DNA of 64,000 nt from an uncultured Bacteroidia bacterium (GCA_938038735.1 CALHSW010000029.1:58102-122101); one strand, 5' to 3'. Shown: positions 31,903 through 40,530, counted from the stretch's first letter. Notes: generated by a model from the letters alone, not told the origin. A program made the numbers and translations.

Positions 31903-32475
31903 GTGAAGTACCTCATTGTGGGTTTAGGAAATATCGGGGAGGAGTACGCAGGTACGCGGCATAATGCGGGATTTATGGTGCTCGATGCGCTAGCTGGCGC
32001 ATCGAGCACTTCTTTTTCTGTCGATAGGCTTGGGGCAGTGGCTGAATGCAAGGTGAAGGGACGGCAGCTGGTGCTGCTCAAGCCGTCAACCTATATGAAT
32101 CTCAGCGGGAAGGCGGTGCAGTATTGGCTGCAAAAGGAGAAGCTGGAGGTGGAGTCGCTGCTGGTGGTGGTGGACGATTTGGCGTTGCCGGTGGGCGGCG
32201 TGCGGCTGCGGGCGCAGGGGAGCGACGGGGGGCATAATGGGCTGAAGGATATTCAGGCTAAGCTCGGCACGTCGGGCTACGCTCGGTTGCGTATCGGGGT
32301 TGGGCACGATTTTCCGCGGGGGCGGCAGATTGACTACGTGCTCTCGAAGTTCTCAGCGGAGGAACGGCCCCTGCTGGATGGGGCCATCGAGAAGGCGTGC
32401 GAGGCAATTGGGCTGTTTGCCACGATTGGGCTGGAGCGGGCGATGAACGTGGTGAATACGAAGGGGAAGGAGTAA
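31903..32475 (+). CDS. pth: Peptidyl-tRNA hydrolase
   Basis: Frees tRNA from drop-off peptidyl-tRNA. It begins at GTG with 'KYLIVGLGNIGEEYAGTRHNAGFMVLDALA', which contains the catalytic His and the substrate Asn; 'KPSTYMNLSGKAV' and 'DDLALPVGGVRLRAQGSDGGHNGLKDI' complete the signature. The 190-residue length is normal. It lies in the rplY-pth-S4 protein run. Confidence 0.95.
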   Translation: MKYLIVGLGNIGEEYAGTRHNAGFMVLDALAGASSTSFSVDRLGAVAECKVKGRQLVLLKPSTYMNLSGKAVQYWLQKEKLEVESLLVVVDDLALPVGGVRLRAQGSDGGHNGLKDIQAKLGTSGYARLRIGVGHDFPRGRQIDYVLSKFSAEERPLLDGAIEKACEAIGLFATIGLERAMNVVNTKGKE

Positions 32476-32486
32476 GGTTCGGCGCG

Positions 32487-32882
32487 ATGCGGGTAGATAG
32501 GTATTTGTGGTGCGTACGCCTGTTCAAGAGTCGCACGCTGGCAGCGGAGGCGATAGGGAAGGGGCGAGTGGCCGTTGATGGACTCACTGTGAAAGCGAGC
32601 CGAGAGCTGGCTCTGAACGATGTTTTCACGCTGAAACGCGCGCCGGTTACCTATACTTACCGGGTGAAGGGGTTTCCCTCGTCACGGCTCGGGGCAAAGC
32701 TGGTGGATGATTATTTGGAGAACCTTACCCCGCAGAGCGAGTTGGATAAGCTGCGCCCCACGGTGGGCGGTTCGTTGCTGTGGCGGGAGCCAGGCACGGG
32801 AAGGCCCACAAAGCGGGAGCGGCGCGAGATTGATAGGTTTCAGTCCTCTTTCTTTGAGGAGGATTGGGATGACGAGGCGTAG
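32487..32882 (+). CDS. S4-domain RNA-binding protein (Hsp15-like)
   Basis: A 131-residue protein with an N-terminal S4 domain 'MRVDRYLWCVRLFKSRTLAAEAIGKGRVAVDG' and a basic C-terminal tail ('GRPTKRERREIDRF'), the layout of Hsp15, which binds stalled 50S-nascent-chain-tRNA complexes. The open frame extends 30 codons back into pth; ATG 32487 starts 11 bases after the pth stop with AAGGAG upstream (within the pth end). It closes the rplY-pth cluster, all translation-related. Confidence 0.88.
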   Translation: MRVDRYLWCVRLFKSRTLAAEAIGKGRVAVDGLTVKASRELALNDVFTLKRAPVTYTYRVKGFPSSRLGAKLVDDYLENLTPQSELDKLRPTVGGSLLWREPGTGRPTKRERREIDRFQSSFFEEDWDDEA

Positions 32883-33003
32883 GCGGCGGAGGCTAGCGGG
32901 CGGGGCTTAGTGGGCAGTTGCGCATGGGGGCGGCAGCGTACGCTACTTTTTTCTGAGGTTGTAGGTTGGTGCGTGAAGAGATTGCGGTATAGAAAAAAGT
33001 TTG

Positions 33004-33011
33004 TACCTTTG
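33004..33011 (+). promoter_or_regulatory. -7 promoter element for tRNA-Pro
   Basis: TACCTTTG, 34 bases before the mature tRNA 5' end. Confidence 0.55.
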
Positions 33012-33044
33012 CGGTCGGCTTTGGGGAATGGAGGAGGAGTTTTT

Positions 33045-33119
33045 CGGGGTGTAGCGCAGCCCGGTTAGCGCGCGTCGTTCGGGACGACGAGGTCGAGAGT
33101 TCGAATCTCTCCACCCCGA
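33045..33119 (+). tRNA. tRNA-Pro (CGG anticodon)
   Basis: Acceptor CGGGGTG/CACCCCG pairs perfectly. The D stem is GCGC/GCGC, the anticodon stem CGTCG/CGACG around TTCGGGA (CGG at 34-36), and the T arm GAGAG-TTCGAAT-CTCTC. The discriminator is A33119 and no CCA is encoded. Confidence 0.95.
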
Positions 33120-33123
33120 CAGG

Positions 33124-33175
33124 GTAGACGGAAAAGGGTGGTTAGTGCAACCCTTCTCCGTCTACTTTCTTTTTT
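33124..33175 (+). terminator. Intrinsic terminator of tRNA-Pro
   Basis: A 16-bp stem with one mismatch (33124-33139 with 33150-33165) and a 10-base loop is followed by a TTTCTTTTTT tract. Confidence 0.85.
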
Positions 33176-33278
33176 GCAGAGTTCTCTGTGGGTGGCCTTT
33201 CTCCATGCAATCGCCACGAGATGCGTCCTCTTTTGATAGGGCCGTAAGGCTGAATTTGAATATTATACGATAAACAAA

Positions 33279-33306
33279 ACGCTCCGCGGTGGAAACCGCG
33301 GAGCGT
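33279..33306 (-). terminator. Terminator of the XusB-like gene
   Basis: A perfect 12-bp GC-rich stem (33279-33290 with 33295-33306) has a GGAA/TTCC tetraloop and, on the minus strand, a TTTTGTTTATC tail. An 18-base segment (33269-33286) is identical to 37875-37892 at the far end of the locus. Confidence 0.8.
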
Positions 33307-33345
33307 CTCGTTGACTATCGGTATAGAGAGCTATACGATTGATGA

Positions 33346-34560
33346 TTAAAAGAAATACATGAACGAAATGTTTTCTTTGGCTCTGAGAACCTGTTTCACT
33401 TCGCTAGTGTTAGGATTGTAGGCAAAAACACCTGATGCATCTGCTCCGAAGGCGGAGAAAAATACCTCCCCATTGTGTTTCTCAATGGCCACTGAATGCC
33501 CATCGGTGTAGGGGATTCCCTTAATCTGCTTGATGGTGCGCGCCTTGAGGTCGATTATTACAGCCATAGAGTTACGTGCTGTATACGGATTACCGGTGTT
33601 GAGTTCAATGATGGCAACGTAAGCCGCCACGAGGCCTTTCCCGATGTAGACGCAGTTGTAGATGGATGCTGGTTTCCAATTCGTACCCTCGATGGGCGTA
33701 TTGCTGATGTCCCAGCTGCGGGAGGGGTCAAAAGCCTGTTTTCCATTGGGGATGCACACGAAACCGTTTTTTTTGTAGGAAGGGTTATAGCCAAAGTAGC
33801 CGACGCAGGCTATATAGATATCGTTCTCTTCATTGGTAAATATCATGTCTTTCGTTATGGGCCTTGTGGGGAAGCAGAGACCGCTTTCCTTCTCAGAGAT
33901 GATTTTGGTTACCTGGTCGGTTTTAGGGTCAATAATGGCTACGTCTACCTGCCGATGGTCTTCGTAGGGCATCCAGCTCGCATCATTTTGGTTGAGCGTG
34001 AGGTAGTACAGGCCATCGCGCAGGATGCCACGGCTGGCGTCGGGGGATTTGTCGCTATGGGCGTACGGAGTGAGGTCAATTTCGCCGATTTTGGTAAAGC
34101 TATTGGCATCTGCGATGGTGATGGCGCCGAGAAGGTAGTTGGTGATGTAGAGCTTCTCGGGTGTCACCTTGGTCAAGTTTACAGGGTAGGAGCCTGGGGC
34201 GATGGGGAGTTCGCAGACCTGCGTGAGTCCCCTGTCGCTGTGGGAGTACTTTGTGATGGCTTGCTTCCCACTGGGTCCGAATTCAGGAAAAACGTAAACG
34301 TCGTTGTCAACAATGGAGAAGGAGGCACTAAAGCCTACCTGTATGCTATTGCTGTTGTCGTATTCTCCGGAGAGGGCTGGAATGAGACGTAAGTATGTTT
34401 GTCCACTTGCGCCATCTGCGTTTTTAACCGTGGCTGAAACGAGAATGTTGCCAACTCCCCCTACCGGTTCATCTGGCGTTTGCTCCTTTTTCTTGCACGA
34501 TGCTGCAGCCAGCGTAAGAGCTGCGGTGGCAATGATTAGCCAAATACTTCTACTGTTCAT
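33346..34560 (-). CDS. DUF4374 lipoprotein, XusB-like xenosiderophore-binding protein
   Basis: A 404-residue surface lipoprotein. Residues 1-22 are a lipoprotein signal ending 'AAASC', so C22 is lipidated; 'KKKE' follows. The rest is a repetitive beta-rich protein with blade-like repeats ('GAITIADANSFTKIGEIDL', 'DVAIIDPKTDQVTKIISE', 'GVFAYNPNTSEVKQVL'), consistent with a DUF4374 beta-propeller. In Bacteroides thetaiotaomicron, XusB is a DUF4374 lipoprotein that captures foreign siderophores and passes them to the TonB receptor XusA; the receptor gene lies directly upstream here (28 bases). The specific ligand is unknown. Confidence 0.82.
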   Translation of the reverse strand: MNSRSIWLIIATAALTLAAASCKKKEQTPDEPVGGVGNILVSATVKNADGASGQTYLRLIPALSGEYDNSNSIQVGFSASFSIVDNDVYVFPEFGPSGKQAITKYSHSDRGLTQVCELPIAPGSYPVNLTKVTPEKLYITNYLLGAITIADANSFTKIGEIDLTPYAHSDKSPDASRGILRDGLYYLTLNQNDASWMPYEDHRQVDVAIIDPKTDQVTKIISEKESGLCFPTRPITKDMIFTNEENDIYIACVGYFGYNPSYKKNGFVCIPNGKQAFDPSRSWDISNTPIEGTNWKPASIYNCVYIGKGLVAAYVAIIELNTGNPYTARNSMAVIIDLKARTIKQIKGIPYTDGHSVAIEKHNGEVFFSAFGADASGVFAYNPNTSEVKQVLRAKENISFMYFF

Positions 34561-34588
34561 AGTACTGAATTATTAAAGTTGAAACGAA

Positions 34589-36943
34589 TTATTTCCAAAT
34601 GTAACGGAGCTTTGCGCCAAAGCTTCTGCCCGGCAGCGGGCGGTTGAACTCCGAGAGGGCGCGGGCGTTGGTGAGGTTCTTGACTTTGCACGATAGAAAT
34701 AGCCTTTGGTTGAAAAAGCTGTACTCAAGACCCATGTCCAGCAGGAAGCTGCGCGGGATGCGTCTTTTTGTATTCGCAGTGATTTCAAAATCGTAGAGAT
34801 ACTCCTCAATGAAAGCCAGATCGGCGAAGAGCCGTAGGTTTTGCCCTTGGCCGCCGAAAGGGTTTTCCTTGTGGAATTCGAGACCTGTGTTGGCCATGAG
34901 GTAGGGGATGTTAGGCATGCGTAGCCCTTTCGTGGCATTGGGAAGATTAGACCCCTGCTCATGCTCGCGAACGTCGCGTAGGTCTTGAAAGGTAACATTG
35001 CCGTAGCCGTAGAGGAAGGAGAAGATGTCGGCTTTGACCTCGAACTCTGCGCCTAGGGTTCGCATTTCGCCGAAGTTTTGGTACTGAGCACCGAGAATCC
35101 CCTTGGTGAAGCGGATCATGTCCTGGAGATACATGTAGAACCCATTGAGTTCAATCTGCAGGTTGGAGTGATGGATGCCCGTAAGGTCAAACAGGATGCC
35201 TGCATTGAGGTTGGCGTTGCGCTCAGGACGAAGCTGTTCTGATGGGGTTATGGTATAGCCATCGCCGAGCAGCTCAAACTCCGATGGGATACGCACATCG
35301 TAGCCACCCGAAAGTTTAGCCATGAGCGAACGGGTAAAGCGAAAGCGAAGCGCATCGCTACATCCGAGGCTTTTCTTATCCACATGAATGTTTTCGGGTG
35401 GAGTATTGGTGTAGATGTTTTGGAAGGTGGTGCGCATGCTGTACCAGTACCCTCTGGCGGTAAACGAGTTGAGGAAACGGTCGTTAGCCGAACGGAAGTC
35501 GTAGGTGATACCGATAACCCAACTCCTCATGCGTGAGTTGAAGTCGGTTTTTTTGCCGAGGCTTTTTTCTTTTAAGGGGTTGGATGGCGTCCCATTGGCG
35601 AGCGAGAAAAGAGAGTTAACGCTGATGGTGTGCTGCTCTGCAATGAGGTACTCAAGGTTCAGCTTGTTGAGGTAGGTGAACTTATTGTTGTTGGAGAGTG
35701 AAGCGAAACGGGTGGCCAGCTCGCCGCCATAAGGCGATGGGGAGGGGTAGGGGTTGCCCTGCCAATCGTACCAAGTTTTGGCAGTGTCAATAAGTGCGTA
35801 TCGCGTAAAGGCGGCGGCATGCGTGAAGTCAAGGTCAAGCCCCGCGAGTAGAAAGTCTTTCTTTTTAAGGGTGTTTCCCAAGAGGTAGAGGCGCGAGGTG
35901 GAGTGCGCCTGCCGAATGTCATATTCTACGCCCTGCACCTCTTTGTACGTATTGATGAATACAGGCTCAAGCTCGATCTCATCAAACCACCATTTTCTGG
36001 CCTTAATACTTCCCCCAATTACCAATTTTTGGAAATTATCGTGTTGGCGTTTGATTTTCAATCCCTTCACGTATGGAGATTCCATGGTGTAGCAATTGTC
36101 GGCGTAGGTGTAGGTGCCGCCGAGGCCGAGGATAATCCCAGACTCTTTGATGTTGCGCTTGAAGACCGCGGTGGCCTTGTTGACATTAAACGATTCGTGT
36201 TGGTAGCTAAGATCTAGGTACCTGTCGGGGTACTCCTTGATTACTACATTGACCGCGCCGCCCATGGAGGAGCCGCCGAACTTTGCGGGTACCACCCCCT
36301 TGAAAATCTCGATGCGGTCAATCATGTCGATGGGTATGTCGTTGATGTCGATGAAGTCCGATTGGTCGCCGAGCGGCACCTCATCAATGAAGAATCCCAC
36401 GCGCTTGCCCTCAAGCCCCCGGAGCGAAATGCGCGAAGCGCTGCCCACCCCGCCGGAGGCGCGGATGGCTATGCCCGTCGTCTTGGCCAGAAGGCTCTCA
36501 ATGTCGCTCACGGAACCCTGCAGCTGGTGCATGCTGATAACGGATATAGGCATGGCCCGTTCACGTATTTCTCGGGCTTTGCTCTTGCCAATGACGAGAA
36601 CGTCCTTCATGGATTGCTCCTCCTGCTGGAGCTGCACGATGAGTCGTTTTTTCTCTTTGCCCACTGTGACGCTGAGCGATTGCGTTTTGTACCCCATGTA
36701 CTGTATCGTTAGCGTGTGGGTTCCTACAGGAACGTTGGTGAAAACGAATTTGCCATTTGCATCGGAAACCTCGCCCCGCTTGAGTTCTTGCATGTAGACC
36801 GTGGCCCCGATGAGATTGTTGCCGTTCTCATCAATAATGGACCCTTCAATTAGGCCTACACCTTCTTGCGCTGTAGCTGCGCTGCATAGGAAGAGTAGGA
36901 GCGATAGTAGCAAGCTGTTTGATTTAATGATTTTGCCAGTCAT
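34589..36943 (-). CDS. TonB-dependent outer-membrane receptor, XusA-like
   Basis: A 784-residue receptor counted from ATG 36943 (the frame extends 21 codons further). It has a signal peptide ending 'SAATAQ', a CarboxypepD_reg-like domain ('GLIEGSIIDENGNNLIGATVYM', about 29-110), a plug with 'ISLRGLEGKRVGFFIDEVPLGDQ' and 'IEIFKGVVPAKFGGSSMGGAVNVV', and a 22-strand barrel ending in 'LRYIWK'. There is no SusD-like partner; the neighbour is a DUF4374 lipoprotein, the xenosiderophore pattern. A TetR regulator upstream may control it. Confidence 0.9.
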   Translation of the reverse strand: MTGKIIKSNSLLLSLLLFLCSAATAQEGVGLIEGSIIDENGNNLIGATVYMQELKRGEVSDANGKFVFTNVPVGTHTLTIQYMGYKTQSLSVTVGKEKKRLIVQLQQEEQSMKDVLVIGKSKAREIRERAMPISVISMHQLQGSVSDIESLLAKTTGIAIRASGGVGSASRISLRGLEGKRVGFFIDEVPLGDQSDFIDINDIPIDMIDRIEIFKGVVPAKFGGSSMGGAVNVVIKEYPDRYLDLSYQHESFNVNKATAVFKRNIKESGIILGLGGTYTYADNCYTMESPYVKGLKIKRQHDNFQKLVIGGSIKARKWWFDEIELEPVFINTYKEVQGVEYDIRQAHSTSRLYLLGNTLKKKDFLLAGLDLDFTHAAAFTRYALIDTAKTWYDWQGNPYPSPSPYGGELATRFASLSNNNKFTYLNKLNLEYLIAEQHTISVNSLFSLANGTPSNPLKEKSLGKKTDFNSRMRSWVIGITYDFRSANDRFLNSFTARGYWYSMRTTFQNIYTNTPPENIHVDKKSLGCSDALRFRFTRSLMAKLSGGYDVRIPSEFELLGDGYTITPSEQLRPERNANLNAGILFDLTGIHHSNLQIELNGFYMYLQDMIRFTKGILGAQYQNFGEMRTLGAEFEVKADIFSFLYGYGNVTFQDLRDVREHEQGSNLPNATKGLRMPNIPYLMANTGLEFHKENPFGGQGQNLRLFADLAFIEEYLYDFEITANTKRRIPRSFLLDMGLEYSFFNQRLFLSCKVKNLTNARALSEFNRPLPGRSFGAKLRYIWK

Positions 36944-37044
36944 GTTTCGTGAAGTTGAGTCTGAAGTTTTGTTTTGAACCAAAGGATTAGAGAAGTCTGA
37001 AGGCAACTTCTTAGCATTTGGAGATGCCGATCTTCTATTTGTCT

Positions 37045-37665
37045 CTATTTGAAAGGTTTAAGCAGTTCTTTCCAGCCAGCCAGGCTGAAGTGGGCGTATT
37101 GGATGAGCGCCTGCTTGATTTCAGAGTCTGAAAACTCATCATGCAAGACTAGCTCCCGCAGAATGTTTGTCCAGGTAGAGCATAGTATGTGAATAAAGAA
37201 TGGAGAGAGCTGAGCATCAATATGCGGCCATCGGCTTTTCATTATGGAAAGGTACTCCTCCCCGATTTTGATTTGTTCGGCAAGAATGCGTTCTAGGTAT
37301 CTGTCGAGCGATGTGCCAGCTGCCTGAAAAAGCAGAAGCTTTAGTTCAGGACGGAACGTTTTGACGAGAGATACCGTTTGGTTTAGATAGTCAATGGAAA
37401 GACTAGGCGTTGTGAAAACCTCAAGGTTGAGGAATCGTTCGTCATTGTGCGAGTGCATGTGGCGGTTAAGCTTTGTTAGAAGCGGCTGCAGCACGGCGCA
37501 AAAGAGTTCATCCTTGCTTTTGAAATATTTGTAGATATTCCCAACGGATACGTTCGCCTTGCTGGCGATCGTACGAATGGAGGTGTCTTTGACCCCTTGA
37601 CTTATAAACTCTTTTCTAGCTGTAAGTAGAATGCGTTGGAGAACGTTTTCTTTTAGCGTTTGCAC
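37045..37665 (-). CDS. TetR/AcrR family transcriptional regulator
   Basis: A 206-residue repressor-type regulator. The N-terminal helix-turn-helix (about 8-55) reads 'ILLTARKEFISQGVKDTSIRTIASKANVSVGNIYKYFKSKDELFCAVL'. The C-terminal ligand domain is all helical and shows no close family match. It lies upstream of the receptor/lipoprotein pair on the same strand (about 100 bases), so it may regulate it. The start codon is GTG at 37665. A terminator-like perfect palindrome lies in its leader. Confidence 0.88.
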   Translation of the reverse strand: MQTLKENVLQRILLTARKEFISQGVKDTSIRTIASKANVSVGNIYKYFKSKDELFCAVLQPLLTKLNRHMHSHNDERFLNLEVFTTPSLSIDYLNQTVSLVKTFRPELKLLLFQAAGTSLDRYLERILAEQIKIGEEYLSIMKSRWPHIDAQLSPFFIHILCSTWTNILRELVLHDEFSDSEIKQALIQYAHFSLAGWKELLKPFK

Positions 37666-37710
37666 GGCGTTTGGCGGTTTAAAAGTGAACGTTTTTCATT
37701 TTTGTTCATA

Positions 37711-37746
37711 GAAAAAGCGCACTGCCAATTGGCAGTGCGCTTTTTC
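37711..37746. terminator. 36-bp perfect palindrome, bidirectional terminator-like
   Basis: GAAAAAGCGCACTGCC and its exact complement meet at AATT with no unpaired bases. With A-tracts on one side and T-tracts on the other it looks like an intrinsic terminator in either direction. On the minus strand it lies between a TACCTTTG promoter and tetR. Confidence 0.8.
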
Positions 37747-37806
37747 AAAAAGAGGGTTCTTCCCCTCCCGATATTTATTGTACTCCTAAACACGGTTTAC
37801 AAATTT
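37711..37806 (-). ncRNA. Possible small RNA or attenuated leader of tetR
   Basis: A minus-strand transcript from the TACCTTTG at 37820-37813 would begin near 37806 and meet the terminator-like palindrome about 95 bases later, well before the tetR start at 37665. It contains a second short stem-like segment (GGGAGGGGAAGAACCCTC). I cannot match it to a named RNA family; it may be a free small RNA or a terminator that limits tetR expression. Confidence 0.3.
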
Positions 37807-37812
37807 ACGGCA

Positions 37813-37820
37813 CAAAGGTA
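37813..37820 (-). promoter_or_regulatory. -7 promoter element upstream of tetR
   Basis: TACCTTTG on the minus strand, about 150 bases before the tetR start codon, with a terminator-like palindrome between. Confidence 0.5.
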
Positions 37821-37881
37821 TTGAGGCCCAGCGTGTAGGGCAATCCCCAGAATTGAGGAATTTTTGTTCCTATTGATAAAC

Positions 37882-37915
37882 AAAACGCTCCGTGGCTTCC
37901 GCCGCGGAGCGTTTT
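37882..37915 (-). terminator. Terminator of the PspC-PadR-PspC operon
   Basis: A 14-bp stem (37882-37895 with 37902-37915, one G-T pair) with a 6-base loop ends in AAAACGC/GCGTTTT, giving T-tracts on both strands. It shares 18 bases with the terminator at 33279-33306. Confidence 0.8.
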
Positions 37916-37942
37916 AAAAACTACAGTTATGAAGAGAGTAAG

Positions 37943-39559
37943 TTAAATCGCTGTAGTTGTTTCAATGGTAGGCGAGTCTTGGCTCGATGGTGTCGCCCCT
38001 TGCTCAGAGCGCGTTGGGGCTGTGCGATTTGCGGGTTTGCTCGGTGGGGCGAGGTAGCCATCGCGCATTTGCCAAACGGATCTTGAAAGATTTTTGCCAC
38101 GAATGGTGCGTCTTTCGGTGTAGCCTTCGGCTTTGCTTGCGGCTTTTGGCGTTAACTTAATGAGGGTTCCCTCTGGGAGGTAGATGATGGCGTGGGCATT
38201 AAGCGGGATGGGCGAGCTGCGTTTTTTGAGCGAGGTCTTTATGCTAGCAATCGTCGCGGAGGCTGTGTCGATGGAGGGAGCGTAGAGCTCTTCTAGCGAC
38301 ACTTCGTCTTCGTCTGCAGTTGATAGCGCTTCGTAGGCAATTCGAATTGACGCGATGCTGTCGTCTGTGCTACGGATGTCAATTCTTGGTGCTATGGAAA
38401 TATTGAAGGAGGAGTCGGCGCTGCTATTGTCAATTCTCCTGAGGTCAATACGCAGCGTGTCGTTGGCGCGCATGGGTATCTCATACTCCGTTTCGCAGCT
38501 CGTAATCCGTTTGTTGGCCCTCCAATAGGTGAAGGGGGTGAGGGTGGCGAGGACGAGTATGCTCGCGATCCAGAAGATGAGCATGGTGACGCTTACCACC
38601 TTTGCGATGCGGAACTCAATAAGCATACGCATGCCCGCGATGAGGATTGCTGCCAGCGGTACGATACATACCCCCCAGATGGCTATCGCAATGATGTACG
38701 GTGAGATGTCCCAGCCGAGGAGCGCAATGACTGACCCTATGGTGCTACCGAATAGCTCGTCAGCCAGCGATACATCGCCGATGAGCTTAACGCCAAGCAG
38801 CACAGTAATGGCTATTGCTCCTATAGCCCCCGCAAGAATAAACGCAACACCGAGTATCTTCACAACGAGCTTGACAAGCCCAATGGCAAGGAAGGCGAGA
38901 AAATTCCCGAACGATTTCGCAAAGTCGGATGATCGATTTTTGTTTTTGCCCTTTAGGGTTTCGCGTGCGGCCTGGAAGCTCCGGTTGGCTTCGGCGCGAA
39001 TGGAGTCAATGGTGATGGGTTTGCCCTGCATACGGAGTTTTTGGAGGGGGGTTCGGGCTGGCGGCACGGCGGCCCAAAGGACGATGTAGACGATGATGCC
39101 AATGCCGTAGCAGAAGGAGCCGAGAATAAAGAGGAGCCGAATGAGGGCCGCGTTGGTTCCTAGCCTAGCGGCGATGCCGGCGCATACGCCGCTGATTATT
39201 TTGCTATCAACATCACGGTAAAGCCGCATGCGGTTTCGTTCCCTTTCGTAGGCTTCCTCGGAGCTTTCCCTGGCGTTGCTGGCGGACTCTCGCTGCTGGT
39301 CGGCATCGATGTCCTCGGGTTGCCCCAGAATGGCTATCACCTCGTTGACAGTGCTTAAAGAAATAGGTTCGTTGCCCTTCTGACGTTCTGAAAGGAGTTC
39401 CCCAATGCGGGCCTCGATGGCTTCGTACGTCTCCTTCGCCTCGTTCGATTGCCCAAAGCGGTCAATGAGCGCATCCAGGTAGCTGCGCAGGGCGCGGTAG
39501 GCATCCTCGGTGAGTTGGTAGGGGTAGCCGTTGAGGCTAATGGTAATCACGCTTTCCAT
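37943..39559 (-). CDS. PspC domain membrane protein, large form
   Basis: A 538-residue inner-membrane protein. Residues 1-90 are a cytoplasmic helical domain also seen in the small PspC protein upstream ('GYPYQLTEDAYRALRSYLDAL', 'EVIAILGQPEDID'). The PspC domain spans about 110-175 ('RLYRDVDSKIISGVCAGIAARLGTNAALIRLLFIL'). Several transmembrane helices follow (about 220-360), then a predicted extracytoplasmic beta-rich part with a 'EIPMRANDTLRIDLRR' stretch. Homologs respond to envelope stress. It is the last gene of an operon with padR and a second pspC gene. Confidence 0.88.
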   Translation of the reverse strand: MESVITISLNGYPYQLTEDAYRALRSYLDALIDRFGQSNEAKETYEAIEARIGELLSERQKGNEPISLSTVNEVIAILGQPEDIDADQQRESASNARESSEEAYERERNRMRLYRDVDSKIISGVCAGIAARLGTNAALIRLLFILGSFCYGIGIIVYIVLWAAVPPARTPLQKLRMQGKPITIDSIRAEANRSFQAARETLKGKNKNRSSDFAKSFGNFLAFLAIGLVKLVVKILGVAFILAGAIGAIAITVLLGVKLIGDVSLADELFGSTIGSVIALLGWDISPYIIAIAIWGVCIVPLAAILIAGMRMLIEFRIAKVVSVTMLIFWIASILVLATLTPFTYWRANKRITSCETEYEIPMRANDTLRIDLRRIDNSSADSSFNISIAPRIDIRSTDDSIASIRIAYEALSTADEDEVSLEELYAPSIDTASATIASIKTSLKKRSSPIPLNAHAIIYLPEGTLIKLTPKAASKAEGYTERRTIRGKNLSRSVWQMRDGYLAPPSKPANRTAPTRSEQGATPSSQDSPTIETTTAI

Positions 39560-39571
39560 TGTATTGTTTCC

Positions 39572-39931
39572 CTATAGGTTTGAGTTGTTGGATTGGTTGT
39601 CGGCGGGCTCCGCAATGAGCCGGTCAACGGCGGTTACGGTGGATTTCCACGCCTCGGTAAGCAGGGCGAGGTAGGCGCGGCCGGAGTCGGTGAGTTCGTA
39701 GTACTTGCGGGGTGGACCCTGCGGCGACTCTTCCCAACGGTAGGATAGGTATCCAGCGTTTTTAAGCCGGGTGAGCAGCGGGTATATAGCCCCTTCAACC
39801 ACAATCATTTCGGCATCTCGCAGCGCATTGACAATGTCGTTGGTATATGCGTCTCCCTTGGCGAGTAGCGAGAGGGTGCAAAGCTCAAGCGCGCCTCGCC
39901 GCATTTGGGTTTGGATGTTTTCGGTATTCAT
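39572..39931 (-). CDS. PadR family transcriptional regulator
   Basis: A 119-residue winged-helix regulator ('LELCTLSLLAKGDAYTNDIVNAL', 'VEGAIYPLLTRLKNAGYLSYRWEESPQGPPRKYYELTDSG'). The short C-terminal helix indicates the PadR-s2 subfamily without the long dimerisation domain. It lies between two pspC genes, 12 bases from the downstream one and 24 bases from the upstream one. The repeated TACTGTG motifs before the operon are good candidates for its operator, which would make the operon autoregulated. Confidence 0.93.
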   Translation of the reverse strand: MNTENIQTQMRRGALELCTLSLLAKGDAYTNDIVNALRDAEMIVVEGAIYPLLTRLKNAGYLSYRWEESPQGPPRKYYELTDSGRAYLALLTEAWKSTVTAVDRLIAEPADNQSNNSNL

Positions 39932-39955
39932 GGAATAGTCCCTTTTGAATCGTGT

Positions 39956-40504
39956 CTACAGTTGAAACTTGTTGAGGTTTTCTGGCGTGACGGGGATGCC
40001 ACGCATTTCGAGCTTTTGGGCCCGTGTGCTAGCTTTGGGCGTAATAATCCATAGGATGATGTAAACCCAAAAGCTGGAGAAGGCCACGAAGAGCAGAACA
40101 ACCGAAATGATGCGAATGAGGACCACATCGGCGCGGAAGTAGTATGCTAGACCGCTACACACCCCACCGAATACCCTGTTGTCGGGGTCGCGGTAGAGCT
40201 TTTTACGCGGTGCGTAGTAAGCGTTGGTGCTGCCTTTGGCTTCGCTGTCGATGTCCTGGGCGTTGCCCACGAGGCCGATGACACGTTGCACGTCTGCCAT
40301 GCTGATGACAAGCCCCTGAGCACCCCGCCATTCCCAAAGGTGTTCGCCGATGCGATCCTCAATGTCCCGAATGATTTCGTGGCGGTCGGGTTCGTTCTTG
40401 TACATGCTGTGTAGGCTATCAAGGTATGCTGTTAACTCTTGCCAAGCGTCCTCTTCAACCTGAAAGCTTCTGTGGCCTATGGTGCCTGCGACTGTACGTT
40501 TCAT
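39956..40504 (-). CDS. PspC domain membrane protein, small form
   Basis: A 182-residue protein from ATG 40504 (the frame runs to GTG 40543 inside the operator region, which is unlikely). Residues 1-75 are the same helical domain as in the large paralog ('SFQVEEDAWQELTAYLDSL', 'QRVIGLVGNAQDID'), then the PspC domain about 85-150 ('KLYRDPDNRVFGGVCSGLAYYFRADVVLIRIISVVLL') with two transmembrane segments. First gene of the PspC-PadR-PspC operon, about 37 bases downstream of the operator-like repeats. Confidence 0.85.
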   Translation of the reverse strand: MKRTVAGTIGHRSFQVEEDAWQELTAYLDSLHSMYKNEPDRHEIIRDIEDRIGEHLWEWRGAQGLVISMADVQRVIGLVGNAQDIDSEAKGSTNAYYAPRKKLYRDPDNRVFGGVCSGLAYYFRADVVLIRIISVVLLFVAFSSFWVYIILWIITPKASTRAQKLEMRGIPVTPENLNKFQL

Positions 40505-40530
40505 GATTTTAACCAAGTTGTGTTTATCCT

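Noticed and set aside
33496..34392. 298-codon plus-strand open frame
   Set aside because: Fully antisense to the DUF4374 lipoprotein, whose signal peptide and family match are clear; no promoter or ribosome-binding site is seen.
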